Positions 61,838-64,000 of a stretch of 64,000 nt of DNA are shown here, piece by piece (the first letter of the stretch is position 1; each line of letters begins with the position of its first letter). This stretch comes from Suillus spraguei (lineage: Eukaryota; Basidiomycota; Agaricomycetes; Boletales; Suillaceae). The translations under genes were made by a program, and so were the position numbers. The stretch covers positions 62,001-126,000 of the forward strand of contig JABCPU010000138.1 in the NCBI GenBank assembly GCA_016800925.1, written 5' to 3'. The notes under the pieces are model-generated. The model searched no databases. It was given only the letters and a program-made list of their open reading frames with translations, and had not been told where the DNA came from.

Positions 61838-64000
61838 CAATCATCTTACAAAAAATTGCTGGAGCTTCAAAACTTGGTGTGTTGTCTTCTATGACCTTCA
61901 AAACAATGGGAAAAAGCTTGGTTGCATGGTTGATGGTGTCTGAGATGTGTATCTTCAAATATACCAACCACTACTATAGACTCTAGGTCTATCATCTGAC
62001 AAAAAATTGCTGGAGCTTCAAGACTTGGTGTATCATCTTTAGTGACCTTGAAAATGGTAGGAAGCAGTTTTCTTATATGATAGGTCATGTCTAGTATGTC
62101 TGACTTGGGATGGGCTTCTACCTACTATAGGCACTAAGTCTATCATCTTACAAAAAATTGCTAGAGCTTCAAGACTTGATGTATCATCTTCAGTGACCTT
62201 CAAAATGGTAGGAAGCAGTTTTCTTAGATGATAGTCATGTCTAGAATGTCTGACTTGAGATGGGCCTTTACCTACTATAGGCACTAAGTCTATCATCTTA
62301 CAAAAAATTGCTAGAGCTTCAAGACTTGATGTATCATCTTCAGTGATCTTCAAAATGGTAGGAAGCAGCTTTCTAGATGATAGGTCATGTCTAGTATGTC
62401 TGATTTGGGATGGGCATCTACCTACTATAGGCACTAAGTCTATCATCTTACAAAAAATTGCTAGAGCTCCAAGACTTGGTGTATCATCTTCAGTGACCTT
62501 TAAAATGGTAGAAAGAAGCTTTTTTGTATGATAGGTCATGTCTAGTATGTCTGACTTAAGATGCACCTCTATCTACTATAAGCACCAAGTCTATTAGCTG
62601 ATAAACAATTGCTGGAGCTTCAAGACTTGGTGTATCATCTTCAGTGACCTTTAAAATGGTAGGAAGCAGTTTTCCTGGATGATAGGTCATGTCTAGAATG
62701 TCTGACTTAAGATGGGCCTCTAGTTACTATAGGCACCAAGTCTATCAGCTGACAAAAAATTGCTAGAGCTTCAAGACTTGGTGTATCATCTTCAGTGACC
62801 TTTAAAATACTAGGGAGAAACTTTCCTATATGATAGGTCATGTCTAGTATGTCTGACTTAAGATGGACCTCTATCTACTATAAGCACCAAGTCTATCATC
62901 TGACAAAAAATTGCTGGAGCTTCAAGACTTGGTGTATCATCTTCAGTGACCTTTAAAATACTAGGGAGAAACTTTCCTATATGGTAGGTCATGTCTAGAA
63001 TGTCTAACTTGAGAGGGGCCTCTAGCAACTATAAGCACTAAGTCTATCAGCTGACAAAACATTGCTAGGGCTTCAAGACTTGGTGTATGATCTTCAGTGA
63101 CCTTTAAAATAGTAGGAAGCAGCTTTTCTAGATGATAGGTCATGTCTAGCATGTATGACTTAAGATGGACCTCTATCTACTATAAGCACCAAGTCTATCA
63201 GCTAATAAAAAATTACTAGAGCTTCAAGACTTGGTGTATCATCTTCAGTGACCTTTAAAATGGTAGGAAGCAGTTTTCCTGGATGATAGGTCATGTCTAG
63301 CATGTCTGACTTGAGATGGGCCTCTACCTACTATAAGCACCAAGTCTATCAGCTGATAAAAAATTGCTAGAGCTCCAATACTTGGTGTATCATCTTCAGT
63401 GACATTTAAAATGGTAGGAAGAAGCTTTTCTATATGATCGGTCATGTCTAGCATGTCTGACTTAAGATGGACCTCTATCTACTATAAGCACCAAGTCTAT
63501 CAGCTGATAAAAAATTGCTAGAGCTTCAAGACTTGGTGTATCATCTTCAGTGACCTTTAAAATACTAGGGAGAAACTTTCCTATATGATAGGTCATGTCT
63601 AGAATGTCTGACTCAAAATAGGTCTCCACCTACTATAGGCACCAAGTCTATCATCTGACAAAACATTGCTGGGGCTTCAAGACTTGGTGTATCAGCTTCA
63701 GTGACCTTTAGAATGATAGGAAGTAGCATTCCTAGATGATAGGTCATGTCCAGAATATCTGATTTGAGATAGGCCTCTACCTACTATAGGCACTAAGGCT
63801 AGTAACTGCCAAAAAATTGCTAGAGCTCTAAGACTTGGTATATCATCTTCAGTGACCTTGAAAATACTAGGAAGAAGTTTTCCTAGATGACAGGTCATGT
63901 CTAGTATGTCTGACTCAATATAGGTCTCCACCTACTATAGGCACCAAGTCTATCATCTGACAAAAAATTGCTAGAGCTTCAAGACTTGGTGTATCAGCTT
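61838..64000. repeat. 150-151-bp satellite array, at least 14 units, open at the window end
   Basis: The marker TCTATCATCTGACAAAAAAT (with variants) recurs at 61988, 62139, 62289, 62439, 62590, 62741, 62892, 63043, 63194, 63345, 63496, 63647, 63798 and 63949, so the period is 150-151 bp. The first, most diverged unit begins near 61838. The unit length is not a multiple of three, so the ORFs read through it are chance. The array continues past the end of the window. Confidence 0.96.

Noticed and set aside
62039..62566. A 175-codon minus-strand ORF with internal protein repeats
   Set aside because: It runs through the 150-bp satellite, whose later period is 151 bp, so the frame is not kept across the array.
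1..64000. tRNA, rRNA or other structured RNA genes
   Set aside because: I saw no convincing tRNA A/B boxes or rRNA blocks by eye; a tRNAscan-SE and Rfam run would decide.

Overview
The window looks like a repeat-rich, partly decayed stretch of nuclear DNA from a filamentous basidiomycete, most likely a mushroom-forming Agaricomycete. The evidence is the short (45-75 bp) GT-AG introns, several protein families I recall as typical of mushroom genomes, and the element mix: Tad-like LINEs, a Helitron, a Ty3/gypsy chromovirus, PIF/Harbinger-like fragments and TIR elements. There is no sign of prokaryotic gene organisation. Species, chromosome and any database match are unknown to me.

Layout. 1-670: a Harbinger-like transposase start split by a solo LTR with a perfect 5-bp target duplication. 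1290-3420: a zinc-finger gene of a mushroom family, broken by a 273-bp TIR element (MITE 1). 4551-5588 and 12013-14836: two inverted copies of the same LINE whose target-site duplications are swapped, meaning that the 5.6-12.0 kb interval has been inverted relative to its flanks. The inversion cut a large gene of unknown family into a 5' half (5589-7430, minus) and a 3' half (14837-18201, plus). Inside the inverted block lie a 1.2-kb TIR transposon, a 0.54-kb inverted repeat and two apparently intact small genes (8408-9361 and 9834-10172). 18590-22633: a third, diverged LINE truncated at its 3' end by MITE 4.

23.8-28.7 kb is a gene graveyard: TPR, STT3, a single-pass membrane protein, a 42-bp minisatellite attached to a second 5' end of the split gene family, and a GH3 beta-glucosidase scrap. 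28.9-33.2 kb has palindromic repeats and a degenerate Helitron. 33.3-44.1 kb has pseudogenes of an HNH nuclease, an MFS transporter, GMP synthetase and unknown proteins, plus a tandem array of intron-like 68-bp units. 44.5-56.0 kb carries two direct 3-kb copies of a broken XRN1 exoribonuclease gene; between them sits the best gene of the window. 56-60.4 kb has a 177-bp tandem repeat, pyrimidine-rich repeats and the 3' half of a chromovirus with an extra CCHC ORF and its 3' LTR, inserted in a Myb/SANT-like gene. 61.8 kb to the end is a 150-151-bp satellite.

Highlight. The five-exon gene at 50350-52132 (minus) reads without a stop for 530 codons. It encodes, in order, an N-terminus that copies the histone H3 tail (12 of 20 positions, including the equivalents of K4 and K9), a PHD-like zinc finger in which the usual His is Cys, an alpha/beta region that I tentatively read as CHAT/caspase-like, and a C-terminal zinc ribbon. 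Its upstream region has five TTTGCGCG boxes spaced exactly 11 bp apart next to an ACGCGT box. A protein with both an H3-tail mimic and an H3-tail-reader-type finger is the most exciting candidate system here. The retained introns in the pseudogenes show that they arose by DNA-level duplication, not by retrocopying.
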